Both the position numbers and the translations under genes were made by a program. The notes under the pieces were generated by a model. That model saw only the letters and a list, made by a program, of their open reading frames with translations. It did not search any database and had not been told where the DNA came from. From Anthropogastromicrobium sp052273485 (GTDB taxonomy: Bacteria; Bacillota; Clostridia; Lachnospirales; Lachnospiraceae): a stretch of 44,076 bases of DNA. The stretch is from the NCBI GenBank assembly GCA_052273485.1, contig DAVZID010000024.1:1-44076 (forward strand), written 5' to 3'. This document shows positions 7,384 to 15,776 of the stretch, piece after piece (position 1 is the stretch's first letter; each line of letters begins with the position of its first letter).

Positions 7384-8901
7384 ATGTATGAGATTATGAC
7401 ATCAGATGAAGCGATCCGTCTCATTCGGGATGGTGACTGTATATGTGTCAATTCCTTTGTGGGAATTGAAAATCCAGTGGAGTTACATGAAGCGCTCTAC
7501 CGTCGTTACCAGAAAATGCAGTCCCCTACCCATCTGACGATCGTCTCAAGCGCCGGATTTGGCGTATGGGATACGGAACACAATGCGGAAGGTTATATTC
7601 GCAATGGTGCAGTAGACCGGCTGATCTGTGGCCATTTCGGTGCCATGATGAGCACAAAAAAGCTTGTTTTGGAGGATCGTTTTGAGGCATATAACCTGCC
7701 GCTTGGTTGCATTTCCCATGCGATTCGTGCACAGGCAGGGGGACTTCCGGGTGCACTTTCAAAGGTTGGTCTGGATATTTTTGTTGACCCAAGACAAGAA
7801 GGACCAGGAATCAACCGTATTTCCATTGACGATTCGCTGGTAAAACATGTAGAGGTGGATGGCGAGGAGTTTCTTTATTATAAATTGCCGAAAATCACAA
7901 TCGCACTGATCAAGGGAACCGCGGCAGATCGCAAGGGAAATATCACCTTTGACGATATGTTTATGTCTGGTGATGCGCTTTCCATCTGTCAGGCAGTAAA
8001 GGCAAACAGGGGAAAGGTCATCGTGCAGGTAGATCGACTGGTAGACACACCGTCACGACCACGAAATGCCATTATTCCTGGCTGCTTAGTGGATGCGATT
8101 GTCGTTGCAGAGCCGCAGGAGCGAAATGAAGCATACACGGCACTGACTGGAAGCTTTGAGATTCCATACGAGGAATGGCATACGTGGAGCGAGAAGATTG
8201 ATCAAGCATCAGAAAAGGTGCTCAAGGACAATACAATCGGAAAAATCATTGGAAGACGGGCAGCAAAAGAGCTTCGTGTTGACGACATTGTCAATATTGG
8301 AATTGGCATTCCAGAGATGGTTTCCCGCTATGCGAGAAAGAACGGAATGCTTGATATGGTGACGTTGACAGTCGAATCTGGTGGTATTGGCGGTTTTCCA
8401 GTTTCTGGTGAGGCGTTTGGCGCAATGATCGGAGCAGCGTCCGTTTACGATATGGCAAATCAGTTTGACCTTTACGACAATGGCGGTTTGGACATCTGCT
8501 TTATGGGTGCATTAGAGGTTGATCAATACGGAAATATCAATGCGCATCGAGGTCCCGGTGCATTTGCTGGCATTGGCGGATTTGCCAATATTACGGCGAA
8601 GACACCGACAGTTGTATTTTGTATGAGCTTCAATGCAAAGGGACTAGCCGTATCTCAGAAAAGTGGTGAGATTACCATTGAAAAAGAGGGCACGATTCCG
8701 AAATTTGTAAAGCATGTCAATAGCATCAGCTTTTCTGCAAAGCGTGCAATTGAGAACGGACAGAAGGTTCTTTACGTGACCGAGCGCTGCGTGTTCCGAT
8801 TGACACCGAAGGGACTGAAACTGATTGAGGTGTATCCGGGTATTGATGCAAAACGTGATATTCTGGATCAGCTTCCGTTTGAGGTTGAGTACAAGCAGTA
8901 A
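7384..8901 (+). CDS. Acyl-CoA:acetate/propionate CoA-transferase family protein
   Basis: A family I CoA-transferase of 505 residues in which alpha and beta halves are fused, as in propionate CoA-transferase and YdiF. It moves CoA between acyl-CoA and a free acid such as acetate. The catalytic Glu is E331 in TVESGGIGG, which becomes a covalent glutamyl-CoA. The C-terminal half ends with VTERCVFRLTPKGLKLIEVYPG, typical of the family. In gut anaerobes such enzymes serve propionate, butyrate or lactate fermentation. The specific acid cannot be read from sequence here. There is only a weak ribosome binding site, consistent with coupling to the upstream gene. Confidence 0.9.
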   Translation: MYEIMTSDEAIRLIRDGDCICVNSFVGIENPVELHEALYRRYQKMQSPTHLTIVSSAGFGVWDTEHNAEGYIRNGAVDRLICGHFGAMMSTKKLVLEDRFEAYNLPLGCISHAIRAQAGGLPGALSKVGLDIFVDPRQEGPGINRISIDDSLVKHVEVDGEEFLYYKLPKITIALIKGTAADRKGNITFDDMFMSGDALSICQAVKANRGKVIVQVDRLVDTPSRPRNAIIPGCLVDAIVVAEPQERNEAYTALTGSFEIPYEEWHTWSEKIDQASEKVLKDNTIGKIIGRRAAKELRVDDIVNIGIGIPEMVSRYARKNGMLDMVTLTVESGGIGGFPVSGEAFGAMIGAASVYDMANQFDLYDNGGLDICFMGALEVDQYGNINAHRGPGAFAGIGGFANITAKTPTVVFCMSFNAKGLAVSQKSGEITIEKEGTIPKFVKHVNSISFSAKRAIENGQKVLYVTERCVFRLTPKGLKLIEVYPGIDAKRDILDQLPFEVEYKQ

Positions 8902-8914
8902 AAGTGGACTTCAA

Positions 8915-8950
8915 ATGAAATAGAATCAATGAAATAGAATCAATGAAATA
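8915..8950 (+). repeat. Short tandem direct repeat after CoA-transferase
   Basis: Two and a half copies of a 14-bp CAATGAAATAGAAT unit lie between the stop codon and the terminator. Confidence 0.75.
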
Positions 8951-8966
8951 CGTTCAACTGAATGTG

Positions 8967-9030
8967 AAAGAACAGTACCGAAGAGAAAATAAGTAGAATA
9001 ATTCTACTTCTGCGAGTGCTGTTCTTTTTT
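8967..9030 (+). terminator. Terminator after CoA-transferase
   Basis: The outer stem AAAGAACAG (8967-8975) pairs with CTGTTCTTT (9019-9027). The inner stem AAGTAGAAT (8991-8999) pairs with ATTCTACTT (9001-9009). Six T end it at 9030. Confidence 0.8.
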
Positions 9031-9099
9031 ACTACAGTTTACACGAATGGGCATCCCGCGAACAGTGCCTTTTTTCACAGTTTATCCAGAAAACGTAGA

Positions 9100-9128
9100 T
9101 TGCAAAATGAAACAAATTTGTATACAAT
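9100..9128 (+). promoter_or_regulatory. Promoter of sbcDC
   Basis: TTGCAA (9100-9105) and TACAAT (9123-9128) with 17-base spacing. Confidence 0.6.
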
Positions 9129-9136
9129 AGAAAGAA

Positions 9137-9239
9137 AACAGAAAGCAAAAATAAATAGAGTGCAGAAACAATAAATAAAATGCAGGAACAAGTAGAAACA
9201 AGTAGGAAATAAATAGGAAACAAATAGAGAACAAAAGGA
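9137..9239 (+). repeat. Degenerate A-rich direct repeats in the sbcD leader
   Basis: About 100 bases of 5' leader are built from variants of AACAAGTAGGAAATAAAT and TGCAGGAACAA. The purine-rich stretch ends in the AAAAGGAG ribosome binding site of sbcD. No alternative function is apparent. Confidence 0.6.
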
Positions 9240-9245
9240 GATTCC

Positions 9246-10481
9246 ATGAAACTGATACATATTTCTGATTTGCATTTAGGAAAGCGGATCAATGAATTTT
9301 CAATGCTGGAGGACCAGCGCTATATTCTGGAACAAATTGTCAAAATTTGTGTAGAGGAACACACTGATGCACTCATTCTGGCAGGAGATATCTATGACAG
9401 ACCCATTCCACCAGCGGAGGCTGTTACGATGTTGGACTGGTTTTTTAACGCACTGGTATCGCAGAAGATCCAGGTATGTGCAGTCAGTGGAAATCATGAT
9501 TCTGCGGAGCGTATCGCATTTGGCGCAGAGTTCATGAAACGATCTGGAGTACATTTGTCGTCGGTGTATGATGGCAGTACACAAAAAATTACATTGATGG
9601 ACGAATTCGGGGAAGTTCTGGTGTATTTGCTTCCGTTTGTTCGTCCTTCCATTGTTCGCCATGCGCTAGGACAGGAGGAAATTCAAACCTATCAGGATGC
9701 AGTTTTCGCGGCTGTGCAACGCATGGATATTGATCCGTCAAAGCGAAATATTTTGGTGGCGCATCAGTTTGTCACGGGGGCAGGACGGTGTGACTCAGAG
9801 GATATTGTGGTTGGAGGAGTCGATAACGTGGATGCCTCTATATTTGAAGTCTTTGATTATACTGCGCTTGGTCATATTCATAGCCCACAGAATGTAGGAA
9901 AATGGAAAAACATGACGAATGAAGTAATGAATGAAGCAACAAATGAAGCAACAAATGAAGCGGTGAATCAAACCGTGAAGGAAGCAAGGAACAAAGCAGT
10001 AAATAGGGTGCGTTATTGTGGGACTCCATTAAAATATTCCGTTTCTGAGGCCGAACAGGAAAAGTCGGTCACCGTGATTGAGATGAGAAAAAAGAACGAT
10101 ATTGCCATTCGCACGATTCCACTGATTCCCAAACGTGATCTAAGGACAATCCATGGTTCTTATATGGAAGTGACTGCGCGCACTTTTTATCAGGAAATCA
10201 ATACAGATGACTATGTACAGATCACATTGACAGATGAGGAGGATATTCCAGACGGAATGCAGAAGCTTCGCACGATTTATCCGAATCTGTTAAGCTTAAC
10301 GTATGATAATCAGAGAACAAAAATGCAGCAGACAATCGAGCCACAGGAGGCCACACAGCAAAAGACAGAGCAAGAATTATTCGAAGACCTTTATGAAAAG
10401 CAGAACAATCAGCCAATGAGCAAAGAACAGCAGCGTTTCGTAAAGGAGTTTTTCGTACGGCTAGAGGAGGAGACAATATGA
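9246..10481 (+). CDS. sbcD: Exonuclease subunit SbcD
   Basis: The nuclease subunit of the SbcCD (Mre11-Rad50) complex, which opens hairpins and trims protein-blocked DNA ends. Metallophosphoesterase motifs are in order: DLHLG (8-12), AGDIYDRP (about 46-53), SGNHD (about 79-83), VAHQF and GHIHS. AGGAG precedes ATG. An unusual hydrophilic insert of about 28 residues (roughly 222-250), made of NEAT/NEAV-type repeats, sits between GHIHSPQNVGK and the conserved YCGTPLKYS. It is encoded by 12-bp tandem repeats and should lie in a surface loop just after the last metal-binding motif. The gene overlaps sbcC by 4 bases (ATGA). Confidence 0.93.
   Translation: MKLIHISDLHLGKRINEFSMLEDQRYILEQIVKICVEEHTDALILAGDIYDRPIPPAEAVTMLDWFFNALVSQKIQVCAVSGNHDSAERIAFGAEFMKRSGVHLSSVYDGSTQKITLMDEFGEVLVYLLPFVRPSIVRHALGQEEIQTYQDAVFAAVQRMDIDPSKRNILVAHQFVTGAGRCDSEDIVVGGVDNVDASIFEVFDYTALGHIHSPQNVGKWKNMTNEVMNEATNEATNEAVNQTVKEARNKAVNRVRYCGTPLKYSVSEAEQEKSVTVIEMRKKNDIAIRTIPLIPKRDLRTIHGSYMEVTARTFYQEINTDDYVQITLTDEEDIPDGMQKLRTIYPNLLSLTYDNQRTKMQQTIEPQEATQQKTEQELFEDLYEKQNNQPMSKEQQRFVKEFFVRLEEETI
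9916..9980 (+). repeat. 12-bp tandem repeats inside sbcD
   Basis: AATGAAGCAACA occurs at 9930-9941 and 9942-9953. Degenerate units lie on both sides (AATGAAGTA before, AATGAAGCGGTG after). All are in frame, so the repeat lengthens the protein without breaking it. Confidence 0.85.
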
Positions 10482-13400
10482 GACCACAGAGGTTGACGGT
10501 CAGCGCGTTCGGACCATATCCGGGTGAGATCACGATTGATTTTGAACAATTGGGAACGCAGGGTGTGTATTTGATTACAGGTGACACCGGAGCAGGAAAA
10601 ACAAGTCTTTTTGATGCGATCACATTTGCATTATATGGAGAAGCCAGTGGTGCGGTGCGTGATCCGCAGATGTTTCGAAGCAAATATGCAAAGCCAGAGA
10701 CAAAAACGTATGTGGAGCTTGTCTTTTGTTATCAGAAAAAACAGTACCGTGTAAAACGAAATCCAGAGTATCAGCGCCCAAAAGGACGAGGAACAGGGAC
10801 GACGCTGCAGCGGGCAGAGGCCGAGCTTGAATATTTGTCTGAGTTCGATCGTCCGATTGTTTCAAAATCGAAGGATGTCACAAAAGCGGTAACTGAAATT
10901 CTTGGATTGGATTATCGTCAGTTTACGCAAATTGTTATGATTGCGCAGGGGGATTTTCAGAAGCTGTTACTTGCAGATACGGCGATGCGAAAAGAAATTT
11001 TTAGACGAATTTTCCACACAGAAAAATTTCAGCAGCTGCAGGATGCGCTCAAGGTGGAATTAAGCAGACAAAAAGAAGCATATGAAGATTTTCGAAAAGG
11101 CATCAGTCAGGAGCTAAGCACAGCAGTTTGCCCGAACGGTTCGATGGATGAAGCGGAATGGAATACGTTGAAGAAAAATGGATTTGATGGGCAGACGCTT
11201 CGGGCAATTGAATTAATTGAAGGATTTTTGTCGTTGGGAGAGAAACGATATCAGACACTTAAGCAGAAGGAGGAACAGCTCTCAGACGGGCAGCGTGTGC
11301 TTGCAGTTCGTGAAGAAAAGCTTCAGCGTTATAAGGAAACATGTGAAAATCTAAGCGAAAAAGAACAAAGGCTGGAAGCGCTTTTGCCAAAGGTGGCAGA
11401 GGCACAGGATTTTTTGCAGGAGCAAGTAAGGCAGCAGCCAAGGCAAAAAGAACTGGAGAATAAAAAACATCGTTTGCAGCAGGATAAGCAGGTGTGCGAA
11501 GCCATTCAGACAGCAGAAAAACAATTGGCACAGGATAAAATAAAATTGCAGTCTAAAGAAGAGGAGCATCGAAATCAGGAGCAAAGAAAAAAAGTGCGAG
11601 TGCAGCACATTGAAGGGTTAAGTCAGAAGCTGGAATTAGTAAAAAACTGTGAGGTCCAGTATTCCCAGGCGCTTGCACAGAAAAAGCAGATTGAGCAGCT
11701 TCAGGCACTTTGCCAGGACTACAAAAATGCTTGTGACTGCAAAATAGAACAGACAAAAGTGATTGCACAGCAGGAACAGTTGTATACTCGGCTGGAAGAA
11801 ACAATTCGTCAAAAAGAAACTCTCAGTGAAACACTTAAGAACAGTGATATTCTCCTAGAACAGATAAAAGCACAACTGAAGGAAAATGGTCATCAGTCTG
11901 AAGAATTGACCAAGTTAAAGGAAAAGCTAGAAGAAGAACGAGAGCAGGAGTATACTTATATACAGCTTCAAAAGCAGTATAAAGCGTATATGGCAGCCTA
12001 TGAAAATAGTCAGTTCGAATGGAAAGTGGCATGGATGGACTATTTGAATGCGCAAGCCGGAATTTTGGCAGATCGGCTTGCAGAAGGGCAGCCGTGTCCA
12101 GTGTGCGGTTCGGTGCATCATCCTGTACTAGCGGCAAAGAAAGAGCAGACGGTGAGTCGTGAGCAGCTAGATGAAAAGCGAAAAAAGGCAGATGCAGCTC
12201 AAAAGAAAGCGGAACAGGCGGGTGCTGCGGCGAAAGCACACTATGATCAGATCCAGAAGCTGCGTCAGAACGTATTGGCAGAGGTAACAGAATGGCAGAA
12301 GCGTGAAAGTGTTTTGCCATCAATTCAGACGAGTGAGGAGGCAGAGGCCGTTTTGGAGAATGGCTTTAAACGGCTTTCTTTGGAAAAAGGGCAGCTGTTG
12401 ACCAAACAGGTTCAATTGATGCAGCAAAGCAAGTTGTATCATTGCACAGAAGCAGAGCTTACAAAAATGCGGGAAAAGCAGCAACTTACAGGAGAACAGC
12501 TCCAAAAGAAAAAAGAAGCGTATGCGGCGCAGGTACAGCAGGTAAAAAGCATCGCAACACAGATTTCGCAGATGCAAATACAAAGTCAAATACAGGTACA
12601 AAGTGATCTTGAATTGGAAATTTTGTATGAAGAAAAAAAGAAGCAGGTTGATAGGCTTCAGGAACAGACCATGCAGAAAGATAAGATGCAAAAAGAGCTT
12701 TTGCAGGAGCAAACCCAGAAGGAGAAGGCGGATGAAGAACTTTTACAGATGGAACTTGCAATTGCAAAAGAACGAGCTACACAGAACGAGCGAGAAAATC
12801 GGCTGAGACAAGACTATGATGCATTGCAGGTACAGAATCCGCAATGGAATGAGAAACAGAATGTAGACGTACTTTTGATGCTTTTACAGAAGCAGCTTAC
12901 AGAAAATGAGCAGGAGCAAAAGCAGTTAGAGCAGGCTTATCAGACCGCTCAGCAGCAATTACAGCGTTTACAGGCAGATGAACAAATTTTAAAAAATGGC
13001 ATAGAGGAGGGGAAAAAGCAGCTGTCCGTAATGTTGGAAGCATATGACGGCGCTATGCCTGACGAGGAATTGCGAAAACAGGAGCAGGAAGTGCTAGCAC
13101 TTCAAAAAGAACAGGTATCGCAGGAATGTCGGATACAGTTTGCCGAAAATGAGAAGAATCGTGCAGTACTTTTGAGTGCAAAAAAGCGGCAGGCAGGAAT
13201 GCAGGAGACGGAGAAAAAATATGTTTGGGTGCGCGAGCTTTCCAATACGGCCAATGGTCAGGTTTCAGGCAAACCGAAAATTGAGTTGGAAACCTATGTG
13301 CAGATGGCATATTTTGAACGAATTTTACGTCGGGCAAATCTTCGGTTAATGACGATGAGCCAAGGGCAGTATGAGTTAAAGCGTCGAGAAGATCCTGAGA

Positions 13401-13780
13401 ACAAAAAAGAAAAAGCAGGGCTGGATTTAAATGTCGTCGATCATTATAATGGAAGTGAGCGCAGTGTGCGAACGCTTTCCGGTGGTGAGAGTTTTCAGGC
13501 AACATTGTCTCTTGCACTGGGTCTTTCTGATGAGATTCAGTCTGGAGCGGGGGGAATCCAGATTGATACCATGTTTGTGGATGAAGGATTTGGTTCATTG
13601 GATGAAGCAGCGCTTTCACAGGCATTGAAGGCATTGGCAAATCTGGCAGACGGAAATCGCATGGTCGGCATTATTTCCCATGTGGCAGAGTTAAAAGATT
13701 CAATCAATAAAAAAATTTTTGTTACAAAGACAATGGGAGCAGATGGTCCTGGCAGTCATATACGAATTGAAACAAATTAA
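10478..13780 (+). CDS. sbcC: Exonuclease ATPase subunit SbcC
   Basis: A Rad50-like SMC-type ATPase of 1100 residues that partners SbcD. Walker A is GDTGAGKTS at residues 35-43. The Zn-hook CPVC is at 540-543, in the middle of two long Gln/Glu/Lys-rich coiled coils (about 200-520 and 560-890). The ABC signature LSGGES is at 1000-1005 and Walker B MFVDEGFG at about 1032-1039, followed by the D-loop SLDE. All parts needed for ATP-driven dimerisation are present. Length is near the Firmicute norm of just over 1000. The ATGA overlap with sbcD implies coupled translation. Loss of SbcCD usually stabilises long palindromes, which is relevant to the inverted-repeat elements in this window. Confidence 0.95.
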   Translation: MRPQRLTVSAFGPYPGEITIDFEQLGTQGVYLITGDTGAGKTSLFDAITFALYGEASGAVRDPQMFRSKYAKPETKTYVELVFCYQKKQYRVKRNPEYQRPKGRGTGTTLQRAEAELEYLSEFDRPIVSKSKDVTKAVTEILGLDYRQFTQIVMIAQGDFQKLLLADTAMRKEIFRRIFHTEKFQQLQDALKVELSRQKEAYEDFRKGISQELSTAVCPNGSMDEAEWNTLKKNGFDGQTLRAIELIEGFLSLGEKRYQTLKQKEEQLSDGQRVLAVREEKLQRYKETCENLSEKEQRLEALLPKVAEAQDFLQEQVRQQPRQKELENKKHRLQQDKQVCEAIQTAEKQLAQDKIKLQSKEEEHRNQEQRKKVRVQHIEGLSQKLELVKNCEVQYSQALAQKKQIEQLQALCQDYKNACDCKIEQTKVIAQQEQLYTRLEETIRQKETLSETLKNSDILLEQIKAQLKENGHQSEELTKLKEKLEEEREQEYTYIQLQKQYKAYMAAYENSQFEWKVAWMDYLNAQAGILADRLAEGQPCPVCGSVHHPVLAAKKEQTVSREQLDEKRKKADAAQKKAEQAGAAAKAHYDQIQKLRQNVLAEVTEWQKRESVLPSIQTSEEAEAVLENGFKRLSLEKGQLLTKQVQLMQQSKLYHCTEAELTKMREKQQLTGEQLQKKKEAYAAQVQQVKSIATQISQMQIQSQIQVQSDLELEILYEEKKKQVDRLQEQTMQKDKMQKELLQEQTQKEKADEELLQMELAIAKERATQNERENRLRQDYDALQVQNPQWNEKQNVDVLLMLLQKQLTENEQEQKQLEQAYQTAQQQLQRLQADEQILKNGIEEGKKQLSVMLEAYDGAMPDEELRKQEQEVLALQKEQVSQECRIQFAENEKNRAVLLSAKKRQAGMQETEKKYVWVRELSNTANGQVSGKPKIELETYVQMAYFERILRRANLRLMTMSQGQYELKRREDPENKKEKAGLDLNVVDHYNGSERSVRTLSGGESFQATLSLALGLSDEIQSGAGGIQIDTMFVDEGFGSLDEAALSQALKALANLADGNRMVGIISHVAELKDSINKKIFVTKTMGADGPGSHIRIETN

Positions 13781-13947
13781 AAAACAACTGAAAGATGTAT
13801 AGAATCAGAACAGGAAAAAACAGTTGCATTGCGGATACAGAGGAGCTTCCTGTATAATACAAATATAGGAAATTCCAAGAAAGGTGTTTGATAAAAAGAT
13901 ACCTCAGTGAAAATCCAAATTTGTCTGTATTTGTTTAAAGAAAACGT

Positions 13948-14001
13948 CTTTGGGAATCTGGCGCGGGACTCCTCGGTCATTCAATGACCGAGGAGTTCGC
14001 T
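13948..14001 (+). repeat. Interspersed palindromic element, copy A
   Basis: A conserved head (GGAATCTGGCGCGGGA, 13953-13968) is followed by a 13-bp perfect stem: ACTCCTCGGTCAT (13968-13980), loop TCA, ATGACCGAGGAGT (13984-13996). About 48 of 54 bases match an inverted copy at 28164-28217. The head is conserved but is not part of the hairpin, so this is more than a terminator. There is no T run. Confidence 0.85.
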
Positions 14002-14141
14002 ATATAGATATGCTACCGAACAAAAATAACAAAAACATGTTTTTAATAAAAAAATAAGGAGAAAACATGTATGAAATGCACAAAAGCATAAAATAAAACC
14101 AAACAAAATTAACAAATAACAAAAAAACTTTGAAAAAATAC

Positions 14142-14170
14142 TTGTCAAATCATATAATTGGTGGTAATAT
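14142..14170 (+). promoter_or_regulatory. Promoter of sugar ABC importer operon
   Basis: TTGTCA (14142-14147) and TAATAT (14165-14170), spaced 17 bases. The gene-free stretch 13781-14277 holds the palindromic element, this promoter and the operators. Otherwise it is A/T-rich with no supported gene. Confidence 0.7.
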
Positions 14171-14183
14171 GAAACTATCAACC

Positions 14184-14207
14184 GGAAACGTTACCGGAAA
14201 CGTTTCT
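14184..14207. promoter_or_regulatory. Two abutting LacI-type operators
   Basis: GGAAACGTTACC (14184-14195) and GGAAACGTTTCT (14196-14207) are direct neighbours with the central ACGT typical of LacI-family half-site junctions. They lie at about +8 to +30 relative to the expected start, so binding would block elongation or open-complex formation. The LacI regulator at the end of the operon is the likely ligand-responsive binder. Catabolite control through CcpA at the same sequence is possible. Confidence 0.75.
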
Positions 14208-14277
14208 AACAATGTTTCCAGAACATTCCAGTCGGAACAAACGATTCATTTATTTTATGAAAGGAAGGGTTTTTAAG

Positions 14278-15666
14278 ATGAAAAATGTAAAGAAAATCGC
14301 AGCACTTGGACTTTCAGCAACCATGGCAATGGGTATGCTCCCGGCTACATTGGTATCAGCAGATGAGGCAACTGGAAAGGTTTATTACTTGAACTTCAAA
14401 CCAGAGCAGGCCGATCAGTGGAAGGAACTGGCAGAAAAATACACCGATGAGACTGGTGTGCAGGTAGACGTTGTTACCGCAGCTTCTGGAACTTATGAGT
14501 CCGCTTTAAAATCCGAAATGGCAAAGGCGGAGGCACCAACTCTGTTTCAGGTAAATGGTCCGGTTGGTTTGGCTACCTGGAAGGACTATTGTTATGATCT
14601 GAAAGACAGCGAAGTATACAAACATCTGAAGAGTGATGATTTCGCACTGAAAAATGATGATGGCGCTGTACAGGGTATTGCTTATGTAATTGAGACGTAT
14701 GGACTGATTTATAACAAAAAACTTTTAAACGATTATTTCGCAACTGATGGAGCAGTTGTTTCTTCTGTTGACGAGATCAACAATTTTGAAACTTTGAAAG
14801 CAGTAGCAGATGATATTCAGGCAAAGAAAGATGATCTGGGAATTGAAGGTGCTTTCGCTTCTACAGGATTTGATTCTTCTTCAGACTGGAGATTTAAGAC
14901 TCATCTGGCAAACCTGCCGATCTATTATGAGTACAAGGCAGACGGCATTAGCTCTACCGATGCGATCAAGGGAACCTACCTTGATAACTACAAGCAGATT
15001 TTTGATTTGTATATCACAGATTCCACCTGTGAGCCGACTGTACTTTCTAGTAAGACTGGTGAGGATGCAGCTTCCGAATTTGCACTTGGCGAAGCCGTTT
15101 TCTATCAGAATGGAACCTGGGCTTATAATGATATCAAAGATAATGAAGTAGCAGACGAGGATCTGGGCATGCTCCCGATCTATATTGGTGTAGAGGGTGA
15201 GGAAAATCAAGGCCTGTGTACTGGAAGTGAGAACTATTGGTGTGTAAATAGTCAGGCATCTGAGGAAGATATTCAGGCAACATTAGATTTCATAAACTGG
15301 GTAATCACGAGCGATGAGGGAAGAACTTCTCTGTCTAAGGATATGGGCTTTGTAACACCGTTTGACACTTTCACAGATGAGTATCAGGCACAGAATCCAC
15401 TGGTAACCGCAGCAAATGAGTATATTGATGCAGGCAAAGAGTCTGTTGCATGGTGCTTCACCACAATGCCGTCTGAGAATTGGAAAAACGGTGTAGGCAG
15501 TGCACTTCTTGAGTATGCACAGGGAACTGGTGACTGGGATGCAGTAAAGACTGCATTTGTTGATGATTGGGCGACTGAATATGCTGAGTTAAATAGCGAA
15601 GAAGCAGAGGATGCCACAGAAGCCGATACGGAAGCAGATACAGAAGCATCAACCGAGGCTAAGTAA
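14278..15666 (+). CDS. Extracellular sugar-binding protein of ABC importer
   Basis: A family 1 (MalE-like) solute-binding protein of 462 residues that captures a sugar outside the membrane. The signal peptide is MKNVKKIAALGLSATMAM followed by TLVSADE, with a probable SPase I site after VSA. No lipobox Cys is present, although most Gram-positive binding proteins are lipoproteins. The mature part has the usual alternating lobes, with FQVNGPVGLATWKDY and YWCVNSQ. The last 22 residues are an acidic low-complexity tail (EADTEADTEASTEAK). ATG 14278 is chosen because the signal sequence starts there and AGGAAGG lies upstream; 14212 would add a non-signal leader. Permeases and a LacI gene follow. The sugar is unknown. 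Confidence 0.9.
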   Translation: MKNVKKIAALGLSATMAMGMLPATLVSADEATGKVYYLNFKPEQADQWKELAEKYTDETGVQVDVVTAASGTYESALKSEMAKAEAPTLFQVNGPVGLATWKDYCYDLKDSEVYKHLKSDDFALKNDDGAVQGIAYVIETYGLIYNKKLLNDYFATDGAVVSSVDEINNFETLKAVADDIQAKKDDLGIEGAFASTGFDSSSDWRFKTHLANLPIYYEYKADGISSTDAIKGTYLDNYKQIFDLYITDSTCEPTVLSSKTGEDAASEFALGEAVFYQNGTWAYNDIKDNEVADEDLGMLPIYIGVEGEENQGLCTGSENYWCVNSQASEEDIQATLDFINWVITSDEGRTSLSKDMGFVTPFDTFTDEYQAQNPLVTAANEYIDAGKESVAWCFTTMPSENWKNGVGSALLEYAQGTGDWDAVKTAFVDDWATEYAELNSEEAEDATEADTEADTEASTEAK

Positions 15667-15677
15667 ATAGCAGTGAC

Positions 15678-15714
15678 AAAAAGGGCGGGCGAGAGATCGC
15701 CTGCCTTTCTTTTT
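15678..15714 (+). terminator. Intra-operon terminator/attenuator after the binding protein gene
   Basis: An AAAGGGCGGGCGA / TCGCCTGCCTTT stem with a GAGA loop, followed by CTTTTT. A second hairpin, GCCAG...CTGGC (15715-15737), follows directly. Partial termination here would give more binding protein than permease, a common arrangement in importer operons. Confidence 0.75.
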
Positions 15715-15776
15715 GCCAGACAGGAAGCTTTCCTGGCGCTATCCGGCAAAATCTTAAGGTTAGAAAGGTGAGCATT

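Noticed and set aside
9137..9239. Repeats upstream of sbcD as a CRISPR array
   Set aside because: Units are short, unequal and contiguous, with no constant repeat or unique spacers of regular length.
11835..12323. Long antisense ORFs within sbcC (also 13053-13640)
   Set aside because: They are antisense shadows produced by codon bias of the coiled-coil coding strand, without start signals or recognisable domains.
14067..14096. Nine-codon ORF (MYEMHKSIK) behind a perfect AAGGAG site
   Set aside because: Too short to support as a gene, no link to downstream expression is visible, and it lies before the importer promoter. It may be a remnant.
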